A stretch of DNA of 40,286 nt from Algoriphagus faecimaris (GTDB taxonomy: Bacteria; Bacteroidota; Bacteroidia; Cytophagales; Cyclobacteriaceae): the NCBI RefSeq assembly GCF_900101705.1, contig NZ_FNAC01000043.1, positions 1 to 40,286 of the forward strand, given 5' to 3'. The first letter of the stretch is position 1. Each line of letters opens with the position of its first letter. Positions 39,943 to 40,286 of the stretch are shown here, piece after piece. Position numbers and translations under genes: made by a program. Below the pieces are notes generated by a model that saw only the letters and a list, made by a program, of their open reading frames with translations, ran no database searches and had not been told where the DNA came from.

Positions 39943-40286
39943 GGCTCTAGATGATTTATAGTGGGTAACTGGAAACTGATTTAGGGAAAGTATCTATTTT
40001 AGTTTCATGAACAGCAATCAGATTTTTGAGATGGCCCTAGGTCTAGAGAAGCCATGGCATGTAAAGGAGATAATAATGACAAAGCCTGAGGCTGGGCACC
40101 ACGGCCAGATCGATATATATCTTGACTTCGAGAAGGGTTTTAAATTCCCGAACGGGAAGACCCATGATACGGTCGAAAGGACCTGGCAGCATCTCAATTT
40201 TTTCCAACATAAATGTTTCCTTCATGCACGGGTTCCCAGAGTACAAACAGCTGATGGCAAGACCGAAACTGTAAAAGTCCCCTGGG
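39943..40286 (+). mobile_element. ISL3-family insertion sequence, left end (cut by window edge)
   Basis: The sequence GGCTCTAGATG from 39943 resembles the GGCTCT start of ISL3-family termini and lies 64 nt before a matching transposase start. The right end is outside the window, so the terminal repeat and any 8-bp target duplication cannot be checked. Confidence 0.65.
40007..40286 (+). CDS. ISL3-family transposase, N-terminal fragment
   Basis: 93 residues are visible from the ATG at 40007. MNSNQIFEMALGLEKPWHVK is the usual ISL3-type start in Bacteroidota, then IDIYLDFEKGFKF and RTWQHLNFFQHKCFLHARVP, matching the N-terminal zinc-binding/HTH part of these transposases. The frame runs off the window. 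It catalyses movement of the element; the catalytic DDE residues lie beyond. Confidence 0.85.
   Translation, partial: MNSNQIFEMALGLEKPWHVKEIIMTKPEAGHHGQIDIYLDFEKGFKFPNGKTHDTVERTWQHLNFFQHKCFLHARVPRVQTADGKTETVKVPW

Overview
The window looks like a chromosomal segment of a marine or soil Bacteroidota, most likely order Cytophagales (Cyclobacteriaceae, Algoriphagus-like). This rests on gldA/gldF/gldG gliding-type ABC genes, promoters resembling the Bacteroidota TTTG / TAnnTTTG pattern, many lipoprotein genes and repeat-rich intergenic regions. It is cut at both edges by insertion sequences: the istA end of an IS21-family element on the left and the start of an ISL3-family element on the right.

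Layout. 1-345: IS21-family end. 346-3178: two six-bladed beta-propeller lipoproteins, one with an intact small secreted peptide gene upstream and one with only a peptide remnant. 3463-5244: GH15 glycosidase. 5245-6240: about 1 kb of hairpin and GAAATA-type repeats. 6241-8130: htpG. 8131-15605: array of four peptide + propeller-lipoprotein cassettes behind near-identical leaders. 15720-23631: sulfate assimilation and siroheme block (Rrf2 regulator, DUF2061, cysH, cysD, cysN, sulfite reductase, cobA, cysG N-terminal type). 23814-28582 (minus): dnaN, gldG, gldF, gldA. 28735-31714 (minus): two tandem paralogous M20 amidohydrolases. 31856-32554: SDR. 32710-37435: glpF, glpK, glpD (minus) and divergent glpR-like regulator. 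37571-39066: a sixth intact cassette, flanked by a 108-bp duplication of the regulator 3' end. 39185-39685 (minus): SixA-like phosphatase lipoprotein. 39943-40286: ISL3-family end.

The sulfur genes form a coherent pathway: CysDN makes APS, a Cys-rich APS-type CysH reduces it without an APS kinase, a ferredoxin-type sulfite reductase makes sulfide, and CobA plus the MET8-like enzyme supply siroheme. The glp genes cover glycerol uptake, phosphorylation and oxidation.

The most unusual content is the cassette family. Each intact unit encodes a 69-89 aa exported Cys-containing peptide with a hypervariable mature part, then a 350-420 aa lipoprotein of the six-bladed beta-propeller type. Four units share a promoter/leader repeat in which the spacer between the proposed -33 and -7 elements carries a G tract of 6, 8, 10 or an interrupted run, suggesting slippage-controlled expression. 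A conserved 5' hairpin follows, and most units have a terminator-like hairpin between peptide and lipoprotein. Direct repeats of the neighbouring housekeeping gene ends suggest that cassettes spread as modules. The function of the pair is unknown; everything about regulation is inference from sequence.
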